Source: Salvelinus alpinus (lineage: Eukaryota > Chordata > Actinopteri > Salmoniformes > Salmonidae). From it: a stretch of 64,000 bases of DNA. The stretch spans positions 13,943,190 through 14,007,189 of the forward strand of contig NC_092092.1 of the NCBI RefSeq assembly GCF_045679555.1. Reading direction: 5' to 3'. Below the pieces are notes generated by a model. It did not search any database and was not told the DNA's origin. It saw only the letters and a list, made by a program, of their open reading frames with translations. Made by a program: the position numbers and the translations under genes. This document shows positions 63,526 to 64,000 of this stretch, in pieces; position 1 is the first letter of the stretch; the number at the start of each line of letters is the position of its first letter.

Positions 63526-63640
63526 ACCATCTAGAGGAGGAGGAGGAAGAAGTGGAGGAGGAGGAGCAGGAAGAGGGGGAGGAGGAGGTGGAGGTGAATG
63601 AGGAGGTGGAGGATAAGGAGGAAGAAGAGGAGGGGGAGGT
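63526..63640. repeat. GGA-rich polypurine tract
   Basis: About 115 bases of almost pure purine on the plus strand (GAGGAGGAGGAAGAAG and similar), between two minisatellites. A mirror-repeat or triplex-prone tract; no gene. Confidence 0.85.
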
Positions 63641-63665
63641 CTAGAACAGAGCTGGGCAGGGGATG

Positions 63666-64000
63666 GAAACACAGATGTAGATGGAAACACAGAGATCAGA
63701 CATCCATCTACTGTAGATGGAACCACAGAGATCAGACATCCATCTACTGTAGATGGAACCACAGAGATCAGACATCCGTCTACTGTAGATGGAACCACAG
63801 AGATCAGACATCCGTCTACTGTAGATGGAAACACAGAGATCAGACATCCGTCTACTGTAGATGGAACCACAGAGATCAGACATCCATCTACTGTAGATGG
63901 AACCACAGAGATCAGACATCCACCTACTGTAGATGGAACCACAGAGATCAGACATCCACCTACTGTAGATGGAACCACAGAGATCAGACATCCATCTACT
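63666..64000. repeat. Minisatellite, 36 bp unit, at least 9 copies, runs off the window
   Basis: Units GATGGAACCACAGAGATCAG then ACATCCATCTACTGTA. In most units TCCATCTAC and GTAGATGGA are perfect inverted 9-mers around one T. Variants TCCGTCTAC and TCCACCTAC weaken the stem. Continues beyond position 64000. Confidence 0.95.

Overview
The window looks like a piece of a teleost genome, almost certainly a salmonid. Evidence: several Tc1-like transposon families with salmonid-type ends, tRNA-derived SINEs of the salmonid kind, L2/CR1-like LINE 3' ends, long (TG)n tracts, and one vertebrate protein-coding gene with six exons. I cannot name the species. There is no prokaryotic content, and the long open frames inside the repeats are products of repeat periodicity, not genes.

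The only host gene I can support is isthmin-1 (ism1) on the minus strand. Six coding exons join in phase: 51014-51154, 39230-39454, 34968-35271, 21674-21817, 18642-18731 and 14843-15360. They give 1,422 nt (473 residues plus stop) with a signal peptide, a spacer rich in low-complexity sequence, a thrombospondin type-1 repeat and an AMOP domain. The CDS appears complete. Its CpG-rich 5' end is near 51.2 kb and a candidate polyadenylation signal lies at 14.63 kb.

The rest is repeat. By rough addition, more than half of the 64 kb is tandem minisatellite: at least 21 arrays with units of about 11 to 71 bp. The largest are 1.96-8.74 kb (23-27 bp units), 40.16-47.15 kb (39 bp units, about 179 copies), 55.14-57.82 kb (11 bp), 57.82-60.24 kb (32 bp), 61.79-63.52 kb (28 bp) and 29.46-31.50 kb (40 bp). 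Dispersed elements fill the spaces: Tc1 copies or remnants (10.8, 11.3-12.0, 12.85-13.2, 27.6-29.2, 37.3-38.1, 47.3-47.5, 48.0-48.9, 49.1, 50.45-50.64 and 60.6-61.2 kb), SINEs (9.65, 11.38 and 27.03 kb), LINE 3' ends (1.6, 18.8-20.7, 38.1 and 53.5 kb) and several non-autonomous elements, some nested. A 100-N assembly gap lies at 40064-40163.

The most unusual feature is how the arrays meet the gene and the transposons. The 30 bp array in intron 2 starts exactly at the 5' splice site of exon 2 and repeats it 30 more times; every unit is open and in frame, so use of a repeated donor would add multiples of 10 residues. The roughly 59 bp array in intron 5 repeats the whole 3' splice site of exon 6 (branch-point-like CTAAC, pyrimidine tract, TAG and the first 14 exon bases) about 25 times; there, retention of a standard unit would bring an in-frame stop. 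Other arrays grow from recognisable parts of mobile elements: a LINE 3' tail, the interior of an element with 18 bp terminal inverted repeats, and a 39 bp segment of a dispersed element whose unexpanded form is also in the window.
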